The notes: generated from the letters alone by a model not told the origin. Positions 9,067 to 18,358 are shown, counted from the stretch's first letter. The stretch is DNA of 64,000 nucleotides from Thermoplasmata archaeon (GCA_021850545.1 JAJZLU010000035.1:178557-242556), one strand, 5' to 3'. Made by a program: numbers and translations.

Positions 9067-9903
9067 TCACATCATTAGAAATTCTGTTATTTTTGATTCA
9101 ATCTCACTATTTTCCTTGCTAAACCATATCAGATGACTTTCGGCATTTGAGGCCATAAGTTCAGAATTATGAATATTGCTAATCGCGTATTCCGCGTGCA
9201 GTGGACTCTTTGACCCATCGAACTTACTGTCTATGACTAGTGTTGGAGCTGTTATCCTATCCAGGTCTCCGCATCTGTGTTTCAGGTCATTTAAAAAACC
9301 TGAGCCTGATCTGGAAATCAGAATGAAGTCAAGTATGGACCTTCTTTCTGTAGGAGTCAATTGCGAGAGAACAACATCTGGTTTGAGCGTGGACAATCCA
9401 GACATAAATTCTCTGAGCATAATATCTGGTGTAATCTTAGAAAAGGCTCGAATTAGTCCCCAAGTAAATTTTTCAACTAAGGGATTGAATATCAGATAAG
9501 ATGTGGCTTTGGTCACCTTATCAGGGAAATCGTCTAGCACGATAGCACTCTGCAAAATCAACTTATTCACACGCAGCGGGTACCTTCCTGCGAATTGAAG
9601 TGCGGTTCTGCCTGCGGCCGACACCCCTACCAAAACAACTGAATCTATTCCTAACTGATTGAGGAATGAATATATGGTGTCGGCGAATTCCTCAGCTGTT
9701 TTACCAGATCTGGATGGAGTTTTACCGTATCCCGGTCTAGATGGTATGATCAGCCTGTATCCAAGTTTCACAAATAGATTTTCATGGCCAAAGGGAGAAT
9801 CACAGTTTGTATGACCACCGTTCAAAATTAATGCAACTTTATCGGATTTGCCCACAGAACGATATTCTACATATTTTCCTCTGACATTTATTAAGGTTCC
9901 CAT
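9067..9903 (-). CDS. Alpha/beta hydrolase fold protein
   Basis: 'LILNGGHTNC...LIIPSRPGYGKTP', nucleophile elbow 'VLVGVSAAGRTALQFAGRYP', 'PTLVIDSKFDGSKSP'. Confidence 0.85.
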   Translation of the reverse strand: MGTLINVRGKYVEYRSVGKSDKVALILNGGHTNCDSPFGHENLFVKLGYRLIIPSRPGYGKTPSRSGKTAEEFADTIYSFLNQLGIDSVVLVGVSAAGRTALQFAGRYPLRVNKLILQSAIVLDDFPDKVTKATSYLIFNPLVEKFTWGLIRAFSKITPDIMLREFMSGLSTLKPDVVLSQLTPTERRSILDFILISRSGSGFLNDLKHRCGDLDRITAPTLVIDSKFDGSKSPLHAEYAISNIHNSELMASNAESHLIWFSKENSEIESKITEFLMM

Positions 9904-10059
9904 TTCATTTCCACATTTACCGATATAAATCTAAAATTCGTATAAATTAATATTGTGGGTTTTTGAACAAACCTTCTATACAAATTTCATTGCGACTTTG
10001 CAATATTTTATCCAACCCTATTAAATAACGGTTTAAATATCAATTGAGTATTATTTCAT

Positions 10060-10194
10060 ATGGCAAAAGAAAAGCCTAAAACTGAAACAGATGAGCAGAC
10101 AGCCATAAGGAAAGATATAAGGAAGGATTGGGGCCAAATGGAGCCAAAACTCATTGAGATGGCCCACAAACAAAGAAAAAGAGGGCACCTATAA
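10060..10194 (+). CDS. Small charged protein (44 aa), unknown
   Basis: ATG...TAA: MAKEKPKTETDEQTAIRKDIRKDWGQMEPKLIEMAHKQRKRGHL; below ORF-track length cutoff. Confidence 0.45.
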   Translation: MAKEKPKTETDEQTAIRKDIRKDWGQMEPKLIEMAHKQRKRGHL

Positions 10195-10267
10195 AGCAGG
10201 GATTACATCTCTTAATGGCTGAATATCCAGTTTTCAGCTAAAAGAGAATTCTTAATACGGATAGTTG

Positions 10268-10281
10268 TATATACGTATATA
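10268..10281. promoter_or_regulatory. 14-bp perfect palindrome TATATACGTATATA at the antitoxin start codon
   Basis: Read directly; last base is the A of the VapB ATG at 10281. Confidence 0.5.
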
Positions 10282-10565
10282 TGGTTAAGACTAAAGTAAC
10301 ATTGTCCATAGAAAAACCAGTGGTGGACAACGCTAAACTGGCTTTATTGAAAAAAGGAAGAACTATGAGCGACTACATCGAAAAATCACTACGATCCCTC
10401 TCTTCTTCAGATATCCTTGAAGATCTGTGCAAGGAAATGGAACTTGATTGTGAATACATTAGTGGAGAGGAAATAGAGAGGCAAAGGCCAGATTTCAAAG
10501 GAAAAGTATTGGCTGAGAAAGAAGTCAGGGAGATGAGAAATGGTAGAAGAACGCGTATATCTTGA
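10281..10565 (+). CDS. vapB: VapB-like antitoxin
   Basis: N-terminal ribbon-helix-helix-like 'TKVTLSIEKPVVDNAKLALLKKGRTMSDYIEKSLRSL', overlaps downstream PIN gene by 26 nt. Confidence 0.75.
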   Translation: MVKTKVTLSIEKPVVDNAKLALLKKGRTMSDYIEKSLRSLSSSDILEDLCKEMELDCEYISGEEIERQRPDFKGKVLAEKEVREMRNGRRTRIS

Positions 10566-10980
10566 TACAAGCATTCTGGTCAAGAGATATGTTATGGAAA
10601 ATGATAGTGAAACAGCCGATGAGGTATTCCATCTTGCCCAGCGGGGGAAGACCGTGATCTGCTTTTCTGAAATAAACCTTGGGGAAGCGGCTGTAGTTTT
10701 TGATAAATACTCAAGAAAAGTGGGAATAGATCCAACAGACAGGGTCCGTGCAATGCTCAGAGAGTTGACATCGCTTGAAAGGTCATCTTCTGTGGAAATA
10801 TATCCGGTGAGCAGTCAGATAGTCCGGAAATCAATAAAAACAGTGCTGAAAAATCACCTATACATAGTAGATGCAATTCAGCTTGAAACCTGTCTAGAGG
10901 CTAAGGGAACTGTTTTCTTATCTGCCGACAAAGAACTGGTATCATCTGCAGAAAAACTGGGATTAGAAACCAGATTGTAA
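10540..10980 (+). CDS. vapC: VapC-like PIN-domain toxin
   Basis: 'VYLDTSILVKRYV', 'INLGEAAVVFDKY', 'HLYIVDAIQLETCL', 'FLSADKELVSSAEKLGL'. Confidence 0.85.
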   Translation: MVEERVYLDTSILVKRYVMENDSETADEVFHLAQRGKTVICFSEINLGEAAVVFDKYSRKVGIDPTDRVRAMLRELTSLERSSSVEIYPVSSQIVRKSIKTVLKNHLYIVDAIQLETCLEAKGTVFLSADKELVSSAEKLGLETRL

Positions 10981-11126
10981 AATTTGAGCTAATTTCCTTC
11001 AAAATATTCAAAAGACTCAGGTAATTCAGCTTAAACTGAACTGTCTTTGAAATAAGCTCATAAGTAATTGTCAAGTCTTAAGTTAAGGATACATTCTTCA
11101 TTTCATAGCATTACTGAATTTATCAA

Positions 11127-11163
11127 AATCCATAGGTCGGGGGTTCGAACCCCCCGGACCCGC
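11127..11163 (+). pseudogene. 3' remnant of tRNA-Lys (candidate att duplication)
   Basis: aatccataggtcgggggttcgaacccccc-ggacccgc matches the 3' part of tRNA-Lys 8717-8790 with one missing base. Confidence 0.85.
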
Positions 11164-11305
11164 TAAATCCCGATTTGCTTTTGAGAGCACGTTGGATTTA
11201 TGACTTTTTGATGAAGGTAAGGAAGCAATCCTATTTTCAAATTGAATTGTAAGAGAAACTTGGGTTAGATGAGCATGAAAGAAATTGTTTTAAGAATAAT
11301 AGATA
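11163..11305. repeat. Degenerate copy of the tRNA-Lys downstream flank (copy B)
   Basis: ggaagcaatcctattttcaaattgaattgtaagagaaac...tgaaagaaattgttt aligns colinearly with 8850-8917. Confidence 0.5.
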
Positions 11306-11536
11306 AAAGTGTTCTCTTTGGTTAGTATGGTTAATATATTTGAAATTTTTCAATTATAACCCCGCAATACATATTGCAATCTCCAAACTAGGGACATTTA
11401 CTTGATGTTCCGTGGCAAGCCCATCTACCCCGTCTCTGTTGGACATATACTTACAAAGTGCACTTTCGCCATATAATATTGCCTGAATTAACTTAGTAGA
11501 GGAACCTGAGTGAATCATCAGGCGTCACTTGTACCT

Positions 11537-11908
11537 TCAGAAATACTTCCAGAAATTGTCCTGCCAAAGATCGTACTCCTCTTTCTTTTCTTGAATTTTC
11601 TGGACAATGAAGTTCTTACCCCGCCTATCTTCCCGGTATTTATTCAAAAGTTCCTCTTTCCGATAGTGTGCCAATTCATCGAATCTCCTTCTGACTTTGT
11701 CATCGTTAGACGGGTGCAATCTGGTCAACTTCTGACTGATGAAACAGACTTTGTAAAAACGTTCCTTATCCAGTGTCACATCGAAAATTTGCCATTTCAG
11801 ATCAAACTGGGTCATGAGTTCGTTCCCCACAATATTTGAAATAGCCTCAACAATTAAAGCGCCATCCCTGCCTGGTACTTTGAATGTTATCTCAAGTCCT
11901 TTCTCCAT
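11537..11908 (-). CDS. Hypothetical protein (123 aa)
   Basis: ORF with coherent charged composition; no family recognised. Confidence 0.5.
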   Translation of the reverse strand: MEKGLEITFKVPGRDGALIVEAISNIVGNELMTQFDLKWQIFDVTLDKERFYKVCFISQKLTRLHPSNDDKVRRRFDELAHYRKEELLNKYREDRRGKNFIVQKIQEKKEEYDLWQDNFWKYF

Positions 11909-11983
11909 CTTTATCAGTTAATTGCTGGTATAAGGATTTCACTACAATAATTTGCCGCAAAAGGCCCAATAAATTCCCTTAAG

Positions 11984-12130
11984 AAACCCCGGACTATCTC
12001 AAAATCTGGTTAGCTCTGGAAGGTTTTTTCTCTTTTGCTTTTTGAAGATTGCCAAGAAGGAATCTATTTATTAGTTTTGAACACGAGAGAAACATATATT
12101 ATGCGGAAATGAAAGGAGTTTAAGAGTTAG
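11984..12130. repeat. Third degenerate copy (copy C) of tRNA-Lys 3' end plus flank
   Basis: aaaccccggact, then about 62 nt, then aaggaatctatttattagttttgaacacgagagaaac; same spacing as at 8777-8930. Confidence 0.35.
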
Positions 12131-12196
12131 CCACTGTAGTTTTACTTGGGCCAATTCTTGAACTGCCAAAATCTCTTCAATACTAAAGTTTCCTTC

Positions 12197-12982
12197 TTAT
12201 GTTTCTCCTAAGTCCTTTCTCAGGTGGCTGATTATGTCAGTAAACCCTATGAAGAGCAGTATTGTTCCTATTATTCCTAAGAATAAGGTAAGGATTGCTC
12301 CAACCTTAACCAGTGAGTTGTTGAAATGGGTACCCACTCTGAACAGGCCAACAAGAACCATTATTATGCCAACAAGAAGAATAATTGCAGCAATCAGGAC
12401 CAGGAATGCAATTCCCAGAATAGCTCCAGCTTCAGATGGAGAAATACTTGCCGGAGTTGTCGTGTTTCCGAGGCTAATCGCAGGCAGCACTATTGCAAGA
12501 AGGCCTATTACGCCAAGGACGACGAGGATCATTCCGATAAACTCAAGTATAGCTCCAGTTCTTCCAACTGAGAACTCTGAACCTAGCGATTTCAGAACCA
12601 CAAATCCCCTGTAAAGCATGAAAACCCCAATAAGGGTCAATACCGCAGATACTATTAGCGCAATCTCGGAATAGGCGAGCAAAGTGCCAACATTTGATGT
12701 GTTAAAGGATGCCCCGCCGAATGCTGCCCCTAGTGGGCCAACAAGGTAACCATATGAAAAGCTTCTCAGAAAAACAAAATCCAGAGCGATACCAGCTATT
12801 AGAGACAGGAAACCGACTATTGTGTAGTATCTTAGATTTATTACTCCCTGCAGGTAAAGACGATTCTTTTCCGCCGTGTCCGGGGAACTGCCAGCAGAGA
12901 TCGTTAAAGGAGCACCGCAGGTAATGCATGTCTGTGCTGTGTCATCATTCTCAGACCCACATTTAGGACAGAATTTTGCCAT
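12197..12982 (-). CDS. Zinc-ribbon multi-pass membrane protein (DUF973-like)
   Basis: N-terminal 'FCPKCGSENDDTAQTCITCGAPL' followed by several TM segments. Confidence 0.65.
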   Translation of the reverse strand: MAKFCPKCGSENDDTAQTCITCGAPLTISAGSSPDTAEKNRLYLQGVINLRYYTIVGFLSLIAGIALDFVFLRSFSYGYLVGPLGAAFGGASFNTSNVGTLLAYSEIALIVSAVLTLIGVFMLYRGFVVLKSLGSEFSVGRTGAILEFIGMILVVLGVIGLLAIVLPAISLGNTTTPASISPSEAGAILGIAFLVLIAAIILLVGIIMVLVGLFRVGTHFNNSLVKVGAILTLFLGIIGTILLFIGFTDIISHLRKDLGET

Positions 12983-13240
12983 GAAAATCCAAGCCTTAAA
13001 AGTATTAAAATTTACCCATTATTTTATAAAAAAACGAAAAATTATGTTTTCCTGTTTTCCCGGTTTATTTAGCGGGAGGTAATAGTATTCACCCCTGGAG
13101 AACAGACTATCTGGCTTTGGCGCATATAACAGGAGGTGCCTATTCGAGATTAGTCATCCCGTCGCCCAAGAGAGATCAGACTTACCTTGTCCAGCTACCC
13201 ATAAACATTTCCCTAACAATAACCCAAAGCTTCAGGCATT

Positions 13241-14272
13241 TCATGCTTGAATTAAATGTAAGTTGCAGTTCCCTTCAGTTTCAGTTGGTGAAACTATAGA
13301 CTTATAGGCAATTTCCATAATTGCCCTGCATGTGTAATAATCCAGCCTTCGCCTTCTGATGCCGTTCTTCATATTACCCTTGAATGGCGAAAGCAGGATG
13401 TCATCTGTATCCTTGCGGTATTTTTCCAGAATCTGGTTGCAGGCCTCGATGAATGGCTGCAATATGCCATCAGGAATTTCTGCATCAATAACAGTAATGA
13501 TTCTGGAGCTGGCCTTTATTTTACTCATGTCATAGTCCAGTTCATCCCTTTTCGTGAATCGAATCTTCCTGCTGGGATCTGTAGTGTCCACGGCCCTCAA
13601 GCCAATATTGCCTATGGTGGAGTTGAACCTGATCCTCATTTCGTTCGAGGGATGTAATCTCTTGGCTTCGAGATCACCTAGGGTGGAACTGTAATGGCCA
13701 TTCTTGTATACCTTTACATTCTGCGGAGGCTTGGAAATTCCATCGAAACAGGCTACACAAACTGGACTTTCAGTCTCTGTGAAAGGGTTTTCCTCCAAAA
13801 TATTTATGGAATACAGCCTCTCTTTGGGAAATGGAGAGTTGACAAAGGTCTCAGGCACTATGGCAACAACGTATTCCTGTGCCTCAAGCATCTTTGACAG
13901 CGCAAGTAGGTAAAGGTCATCAAACCTGGTCTGCTCAAAATAGTGTTTCACTCTGCCATAGATGTGCCTTCTCTTTGCACTGTAGTTTGAAAGATACGGC
14001 GGATTTGTTACTATTATGGCATTTTGTACTGTGGGAATTCCAGATAGGCTGTCATTGAATTCCCACCCGAGGGATTCGTCGATGTCCATCCCCCTGAAAT
14101 TCCTGTACCCCAAATTCTGAACTGCTTTCAACAGGTCTCCAGATCCGGCGAAAGGATCGTACACCACCGAGCACTGCGACTCCAAGATGAAATTCCTGAT
14201 GTTATCCTTCATCCAGACACTGCCCTTGGTAAAATACTGGCCCAAACCTCTTTTCTTTGAATCCGGATTCAT
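13241..14272 (-). CDS. N6-adenine DNA methyltransferase, apparently orphan
   Basis: 'GLGQYFTKGSVW', 'VYDPFAGSGDLLKAV', 'AIIVTNPPYLSNYSAKRRH'. Confidence 0.85.
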   Translation of the reverse strand: MNPDSKKRGLGQYFTKGSVWMKDNIRNFILESQCSVVYDPFAGSGDLLKAVQNLGYRNFRGMDIDESLGWEFNDSLSGIPTVQNAIIVTNPPYLSNYSAKRRHIYGRVKHYFEQTRFDDLYLLALSKMLEAQEYVVAIVPETFVNSPFPKERLYSINILEENPFTETESPVCVACFDGISKPPQNVKVYKNGHYSSTLGDLEAKRLHPSNEMRIRFNSTIGNIGLRAVDTTDPSRKIRFTKRDELDYDMSKIKASSRIITVIDAEIPDGILQPFIEACNQILEKYRKDTDDILLSPFKGNMKNGIRRRRLDYYTCRAIMEIAYKSIVSPTETEGNCNLHLIQA

Positions 14273-14400
14273 TGACGTGAACTTAAACCTGAAATTGCCT
14301 ATAAAACTCTCCTAATTCCCTTCTTTAGCCTATGTGCCAGGAAATGTAGGCCATTATGGCATTGGCTTCTTTAGAAATTTTCAGAATTCAAATAGGGAAT

Positions 14401-14724
14401 TCATGAGGAGAGGAATACCTCATGGATTGCAATTACGTTCTCCCCTGCAAAGGCTTCCTTGGGAAGGTTATCTCCCGAATGTGCTTTCCGGAATGCATCA
14501 CTGTTCATCCAGTTCTGGAAATGCTCCATTGATTCCCAGTGCGTCATAACAACATATTCATCCCCCTTTATGGGCCGGAGGACCTCGTTCCTGACAAAAC
14601 CGGGTGTTTCATTAAGATGGCTTTCCCTTTCCTTGAAGAGCTTTTCAAACTTTTCCCTGTATTCCTTCTTCACAGGAATCCTGTTTTCAACAACTATCAT
14701 ACATTGACAGGCAAACCTTTCCAT
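14401..14724 (-). CDS. Antibiotic biosynthesis monooxygenase (ABM) domain protein, HmoA/IsdG-like
   Basis: 'NRIPVKKEYREKFEKLFKERESHLNETPGFVRNEVLRP...YVVMTHWESMEHFQNWMNSDAFRKAH'. Confidence 0.85.
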   Translation of the reverse strand: MERFACQCMIVVENRIPVKKEYREKFEKLFKERESHLNETPGFVRNEVLRPIKGDEYVVMTHWESMEHFQNWMNSDAFRKAHSGDNLPKEAFAGENVIAIHEVFLSS

Positions 14725-14868
14725 AAATAGTTATTCTAAATTATGCTTTAAAGTATGGCGTTACTTGCCAAGATGGTTCACTGTCTCTTTTCACCAATAT
14801 ATTATTTTCAGGCATTTCTGGTTGGCATAACTGACCTTACTCAAACGCCCAAATGCAATGGAAGAGAC

Positions 14869-15441
14869 CTATATGGTGCTCAGTTCCCCTGTGTCCAGGT
14901 GGTAAAGTGCGGCCCCTATGATTAATTCCCCTGATTCACTGCGTTTCCTGATAATCTCACTGTGTAGAAGTTTATCTGCCTGCCTCAGAATATTTTCCCT
15001 TATGCAGGTTTCTAAAGTTGGGTTTTCTTCAGGTATCTTTGAAATTGCGCCATATATATCTCTCACAAGTGATGCTAACCCTGGACCCTCCGGCAAAGGG
15101 TTTTTTCCTCTAAGAGAATTGTAGGCTGCAGTAACGGCCCCGCACCCAGTATGCCCGATTACTAGTATTCTTTTGGTGCCAAGGATGTCTACAGCAAACT
15201 CAACTGAACCAATGACCGTTTCATCCACCACTTCCCCTGCGATCCGTATTTCGAATAAATTGCCAAGTGGGGCATCAAGAATTAATGAAGGGGAAACCCT
15301 GGAATCAGAACATGAAATAACTATGAATTTCGGGTCCTGAGAACTCGCAAGTTCCCTGAAGTCCCTGTTTGTCAACCTGAACCGGGCGTTGCCTTCCAGT
15401 AGAGGTAGAAAATCCTGCCTGCTCGTTTTCCAATGAACCAT
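14869..15441 (-). CDS. Beta-class carbonic anhydrase
   Basis: 'FIVISCSDSRVSPS', 'ILVIGHTGCGAV' Zn ligands C/D-R/H/C. Confidence 0.93.
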   Translation of the reverse strand: MVHWKTSRQDFLPLLEGNARFRLTNRDFRELASSQDPKFIVISCSDSRVSPSLILDAPLGNLFEIRIAGEVVDETVIGSVEFAVDILGTKRILVIGHTGCGAVTAAYNSLRGKNPLPEGPGLASLVRDIYGAISKIPEENPTLETCIRENILRQADKLLHSEIIRKRSESGELIIGAALYHLDTGELSTI

Positions 15442-15715
15442 CTTTCCTGGTTATGGCAAAATATGAATAAAATTTCTCAGTTTTTTTCAAATTCGAAATG
15501 TAAGCCACGCCACCCTGGCGTCTTTAAATATAGACTAATATTTCAGGCTGTCTCGATGGGCCAGGATGAACATGTTTAAATTGCAGATTATCTAATTCAG
15601 TTGTGCCTTACACCCACTTGACCGGCGTGGAGCAAAAACTGATGATAATGTATAGGCCACCAGAAGGGTTCAGGTGCAAGAACTCACAATGGGATTTTAG
15701 GAGAAGTAATTCCCT

Positions 15716-16264
15716 CTACAAAGGAAGGTTCTTCCAATCCATCAAATCCTTGTTGTTGAGTGACCTAATCTCAAGCTTTTCTAGCAAATCCACGAAGAGG
15801 TCATCCCTTATGGAGTTTGCGTACACTTTATCCTCGGTGTGCCTGAATAATGCAGAGGTAAGGGCTCCGACAGCAATTATGGTGCCTAGCCTCGCAGCAT
15901 TGTTGGCATCGTCTTTGATTTCCGGCCGGAAATCCTTGGTAAGTTCATTTCTCTGGAGATCTTTAAGAAAATCGTCAACAGTTTCTTCCAGAAGTTTGCT
16001 GTGCTCTTCTGCGAGAACCACCCTAACCTTGTATGTTGGAACAAAATCAATGTGGTCACCTGTAACTTTGAACCAGTTCTTCGCGTCTGATTCGAAGAAC
16101 ACATCCGCAAGAGCCTGGGCGGTCTTCTTGGGATGCGAAAAGTCAATGCCATTGGTAAGATCGTAGGTTACAAGTGAGCCATCATCTGATACTTTCCTGC
16201 GGGAAACAATTGCCCGTGTTAGCTGATCATCTGAGTTCATCTTCTGCAAATACTGAAAAACCAT
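15716..16264 (-). CDS. Hypothetical protein (182 aa)
   Basis: Coherent acidic protein; no family recognised. Confidence 0.55.
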   Translation of the reverse strand: MVFQYLQKMNSDDQLTRAIVSRRKVSDDGSLVTYDLTNGIDFSHPKKTAQALADVFFESDAKNWFKVTGDHIDFVPTYKVRVVLAEEHSKLLEETVDDFLKDLQRNELTKDFRPEIKDDANNAARLGTIIAVGALTSALFRHTEDKVYANSIRDDLFVDLLEKLEIRSLNNKDLMDWKNLPL

Positions 16265-16365
16265 ATAAGTACATATCGTGACTTGAAAAACTGGCTACCA
16301 TTGCTTCCATTATTGCAGGATGCATTTTGCGCATTTTTCACGTGCAGCTGGCATATTAATAACCT

Positions 16366-16953
16366 ATGAGGAATAGGAAAGGCATGGGAGACCCCTTCAC
16401 CGTGTTTCCGGAACTTGAAACAGAAAGGATCAGGCTGCAGCAACTCACAATTGGGGACCTTGATGTTATGTACAGCATAAAATCCAATCCGATGGTCACA
16501 AACCAATATGGCAGGGATCCGCACACAGCAATTTTACAGACAGAAAAATGGATCGAGGTAATTGCAGAAAATTACAGGGATAGAAGCACACTCTACTGGA
16601 AGATTGTGAACAAGATAGACGGCCGGGTTGCTGGTGCCATAACCCTATGGAACATGGACCTTGAATCCCATATGGCAGAAGTTGGTTATGAATTGCATCC
16701 TGATTTCTGGAGGAAAGGAATAATGTTTGAAACAATGGGGTGCCTGCTCCAATGGGCATTTGAAGATTTTGGCCTGAACCGTGTTGAGGCTTGCCCTCTT
16801 GAAAACAATATTGCTTCAATAAGGCTATTGGAAAGAGCAGGTTTCAAGCTAGAAGGAACTCTCAGGGAAAGGGCCTATTTCGGCGGGAAATTTCTTGACC
16901 AGTACTATTACGCCCTGCTGAAAAATGATTGGGTTCAGGTGAGGCGCCAGTAA
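16366..16953 (+). CDS. GNAT-family N-acetyltransferase (RimJ/RimL type)
   Basis: 'LETERIRLQQLTIGDLDVMYSI', 'VGYELHPDFWRKGIMFETM', 'GLNRVEACPLENNIASIRLLERAGFKLEGTLRERAYFGGKFLDQYYYALL'. Confidence 0.92.
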   Translation: MRNRKGMGDPFTVFPELETERIRLQQLTIGDLDVMYSIKSNPMVTNQYGRDPHTAILQTEKWIEVIAENYRDRSTLYWKIVNKIDGRVAGAITLWNMDLESHMAEVGYELHPDFWRKGIMFETMGCLLQWAFEDFGLNRVEACPLENNIASIRLLERAGFKLEGTLRERAYFGGKFLDQYYYALLKNDWVQVRRQ

Positions 16954-16958
16954 ATATT

Positions 16959-17582
16959 TTAGTAGTGCAGAGTAAAGTTGAACTGCACATACTCGCCAAA
17001 TGAATTTGGATCGGGTCCAGGCGGATAAACCGGCGGCTGGTATATCATACCAATGTAATAGGATGGGGCGGAGTTATTGTAGAGATTGAAGGGGCCAGCC
17101 TCTGTGTTGTTGTACAGCCTCACTCCTGGTGAACTGCTGGTTTGCCACTCATGGCTCATGTACACCGATACATACTGGGTGTATTGTTCCCAGTAAATGG
17201 TACTTCCCATCTTGGCCCACTGAACTATTGTTGCATTAATGTATCCGGTCAGGTTCCCCACATTGACCAGCTCAAGGATATTCCAGTAATCGGTTTGATC
17301 CGTAACATCGAAATTCACGTGGACTCTAAGAACACCAGTGAGGGTTGTGTTATACATGCTGTAGTTCCACACAAAGGTGCTTCCCTTAGGCGTCGTAAAG
17401 TTGTCGGGCGGAATGACAATAATAGGTGGGCCAGTCACAGTCTGGGTGATCTTGATCACTCCCTGTGCCGAAATGTCACCAGTTGATTGTGGGCTGATTA
17501 TCATTATGGATATGAATAGGGAAAGTGCAATTACAGAGATCGACTTTATTGCAGAACTCTTTGGGGAATTCATCAGGCTCAC
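16959..17582 (-). CDS. Secreted cysteine-free protein of unknown function
   Basis: N-terminal signal, many NxS/T sequons, Thr/Tyr/Asn-rich beta-type composition. Confidence 0.6.
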   Translation of the reverse strand: MSLMNSPKSSAIKSISVIALSLFISIMIISPQSTGDISAQGVIKITQTVTGPPIIVIPPDNFTTPKGSTFVWNYSMYNTTLTGVLRVHVNFDVTDQTDYWNILELVNVGNLTGYINATIVQWAKMGSTIYWEQYTQYVSVYMSHEWQTSSSPGVRLYNNTEAGPFNLYNNSAPSYYIGMIYQPPVYPPGPDPNSFGEYVQFNFTLHY

Positions 17583-17709
17583 TCACCATTCTAAGGCGTT
17601 CAGTTCTTTCTTGGTGTTATAACTAAATATGCCCAGCTGGGTAATATAAAGCAAGGAATAAGTTGTCTATACAATTTCTTGTTCACGGAGAGCTTGCAAT
17701 TGGGCTTTT

Positions 17710-17757
17710 AATTGAAAAACCAAAAAAAATAAAAATTAAAAAAATTTAAAAAAAGTT
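17710..17757 (-). terminator. T-rich archaeal-type terminator of the minus-strand secreted-paralogue operon
   Basis: Non-coding-strand tracts ctttttttaaatttttttaatttttattttttttgg directly after the stop of 17758-18339. Confidence 0.65.
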
Positions 17758-18339
17758 TTAGCTGGCTATATATGTTCCAGTAAGCAAAATCTCACCAGTG
17801 ATTGTCGCCCCATCGTATGGTGGTGTGAAAAACCCGATGTAGATGATTGTTGAACCATCAACAGAGGTTGAGTATGACTGAGACCCAGAGAGAGGGAAGG
17901 CTGTCACTGCTGGATTTGTTATCACTGGCACTGCGCCTGGAAGCCCACTGTAGCTGAAGTCACCAAAACTCATCGGAGACAGGGACAGGTACATTGTTGA
18001 CCCTGAAACGAATGGGGAAGATACCGATGAGTTAAGGTAGAACATTCCAGATGGCAATGAGGAGATAAAGTGTATTTCCATCACATTTATGATGAAAGTA
18101 GTCTGGTTGGACACTTCTCCAAACTTCAGGTCACCCAAGTAGTTCCCGCTTGAGTATGTATTCCATGCTACGGAGCCGTCCGCTGCCTGGAAGTTTGATC
18201 CCTTGGTCAGATAAAACGTGGGAGCATTGTTGGTTCCATGGATGTTCACATCACCTGTTATCATAACGTCAGCTATTGCAACTGCCGGCATGATCGTAGC
18301 AACGAGCGCCACCACAAGGAAGGTTAATTTTCGGTTCAT
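17758..18339 (-). CDS. Secreted paralogue 3 of tandem array
   Basis: Start reassigned to MNRKLTFLVVALVATIMPAVAIADVMITGDVNIHGTNNAPTF at 18339, preceded by GGAGTGAG; C-term 'LLTGTYIAS'. Confidence 0.75.
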   Translation of the reverse strand: MNRKLTFLVVALVATIMPAVAIADVMITGDVNIHGTNNAPTFYLTKGSNFQAADGSVAWNTYSSGNYLGDLKFGEVSNQTTFIINVMEIHFISSLPSGMFYLNSSVSSPFVSGSTMYLSLSPMSFGDFSYSGLPGAVPVITNPAVTAFPLSGSQSYSTSVDGSTIIYIGFFTPPYDGATITGEILLTGTYIAS

Positions 18340-18358
18340 TTTTCTCACTCCTGTATCC

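Noticed and set aside
15603-16166. 187-aa + ORF antisense to 15716-16264
   Set aside because: Ser/Leu-rich mirror composition; minus-strand ORF is more protein-like
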